A DNA stretch of 7,190 bases from Hydrogenophaga sp. GTDB taxonomy: Bacteria > Pseudomonadota > Gammaproteobacteria > Burkholderiales > Burkholderiaceae. The position numbers and the translations under genes were made by a program. The notes below the pieces were generated by a model. It saw only the letters and a program-made list of their open reading frames with translations. It was not told the origin of the DNA and searched no databases. Where the stretch lies: NCBI GenBank assembly GCA_025458545.1, contig JALOSH010000101.1:1-7190 (forward strand). The letters run 5' to 3'. Of this stretch, positions 6,679 to 7,190 are shown piece by piece. Position 1 is the stretch's first letter, and each line of letters starts with the position of its first letter.

Positions 6679-7146
6679 TCACTCCCGGTGGTACGGGTGG
6701 TTGGCGTTGATGGACCATGCTCGGTAGAGCTGCTCGATCAGCAACACCCGAACCATGGCATGGGGCAGGGTCAGGTCGGACAACCGGATGCGCTGGTGGG
6801 CGGCGTCCCGAAAGGCGGGCTCCAGACCATCGGGGCCACCGATCACCAGGGCAACATCGTCTCCGCCCTGCTGCCAGGCTTGCAGCTGAAGCGCCAGCGC
6901 CTTGGTGGTCAACGGTGTGCCGCGCTCGTCCAGCACCACGGTGCGGCAAGCCTTGGGCAGCGCGCTCACGATGCGTTCGCGCTCGGCCGCCATGACGGTC
7001 TCGGTGGTTTTCGAGCCGCGAGGCTCGGTCTTGACGGTCTTGATGTCCACCCGCAGCTCGGGCGGGAAGCGCTTGGCGTAGTCGTCGTAGGCGGTCTGGG
7101 CCCAGTCGGGCATGCGCTGCCCGACCGCGACGATCACCAGCTTCAT
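6679..7146 (-). CDS. rlmH: 23S rRNA (pseudouridine1915-N3)-methyltransferase RlmH
   Basis: This SPOUT-class enzyme transfers a methyl group from S-adenosylmethionine to N3 of pseudouridine 1915 in 23S rRNA helix 69, on assembled 70S ribosomes. The length, 155 residues, equals that of E. coli RlmH. Visible family marks are the start [29 protein letters not shown] (72-85), the SAM-knot loop VIGGPDGL (101-108), [20 protein letters not shown] (123-142) and the invariant ending HPYHRE. Its ATG overlaps the upstream stop as ATGA. AAAAAGG sits only one base before the ATG, so translational coupling to the upstream gene is likely to matter. The start is nevertheless secure from the conserved N-terminus. 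The 79 bases between rlmH and maf hold no feature beyond maf's weak ribosome site. Confidence 0.97.
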   Translation of the reverse strand: MKLVIVAVGQRMPDWAQTAYDDYAKRFPPELRVDIKTVKTEPRGSKTTETVMAAERERIVSALPKACRTVVLDERGTPLTTKALALQLQAWQQGGDDVALVIGGPDGLEPAFRDAAHQRIRLSDLTLPHAMVRVLLIEQLYRAWSINANHPYHRE

Positions 7147-7190
7147 GCCTTTTTCTTGGGCGCCGATTTGGCCGGCGCCTTGGCGGCGGG
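7143..7190 (-). CDS. rsfS: C-terminal tail of upstream gene, probably ribosomal silencing factor RsfS (cut by window edge)
   Basis: The last 15 codons read [15 protein letters not shown] and end at a TGA that overlaps the rlmH ATG. The tail is rich in Lys, Ala and Pro, and no conserved domain is in view. The rsfS assignment comes from synteny, because rsfS (ybeB) directly precedes rlmH (ybeA) in most proteobacteria, and basic Ala/Pro/Lys tails are plausible for RsfS of this group. RsfS binds ribosomal protein uL14 and blocks subunit joining in stationary phase. The reading frame and stop are certain. The identity is inferred. Confidence 0.6.
   Translation of the reverse strand, partial: PAAKAPAKSAPKKKA

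Noticed and set aside
1..7190. A new defence, mobile or biosynthetic system
   Set aside because: All coding space is filled by recognisable conserved genes on one strand. There are no integrases, transposases, repeat arrays, tRNA-flanked islands or visible composition shifts.

Overview
The window reads as housekeeping chromosome from a GC-rich betaproteobacterium, most likely Burkholderiales and possibly Comamonadaceae. This rests on the rlmH-maf-rng order, the protein styles and the strong G/C third-position bias. The genus is inference, since no marker gene is present. Every credible gene lies on the minus strand, so transcription runs from high to low coordinates. Two genes are cut by the window edges.

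Right part (7190 to 4417): the last codons of an upstream gene, probably rsfS, overlap rlmH by ATGA. Then come maf (YhdE-type nucleotide pyrophosphatase) and rng (ribonuclease G). This is a ribosome and RNA maturation cluster: RsfS controls subunit joining, RlmH methylates 23S rRNA helix 69, RNase G processes the 16S 5' end, and Maf removes non-canonical nucleotides. A perfect 24-nt palindrome follows the rng stop.

Middle part (4416 to 1393): a 227-base non-coding stretch leads into tolB, pal and cpoB, the periplasmic and outer-membrane half of the Tol-Pal envelope constriction machine. The inner-membrane half (tolQ, tolR, tolA) is not directly upstream, where rng sits instead. pal and cpoB overlap by ATGA.

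Left part (1392 to 1): a short gap with a GC hairpin, then a YeeE/YedE-family sulfur-compound transporter and, 18 bases later, the start of tcdA (tRNA t6A dehydratase), cut at the left edge.

I found no mobile element, CRISPR array, tRNA, rRNA or phage gene, and nothing that supports a new defence or biosynthetic system. The points worth a second look are small: the palindrome, a twin-arginine-like signal on TolB, the tolB start site, an RNase G S1-domain insertion, the split of tolB-pal-cpoB from tolQRA, and the transporter-tcdA pairing.
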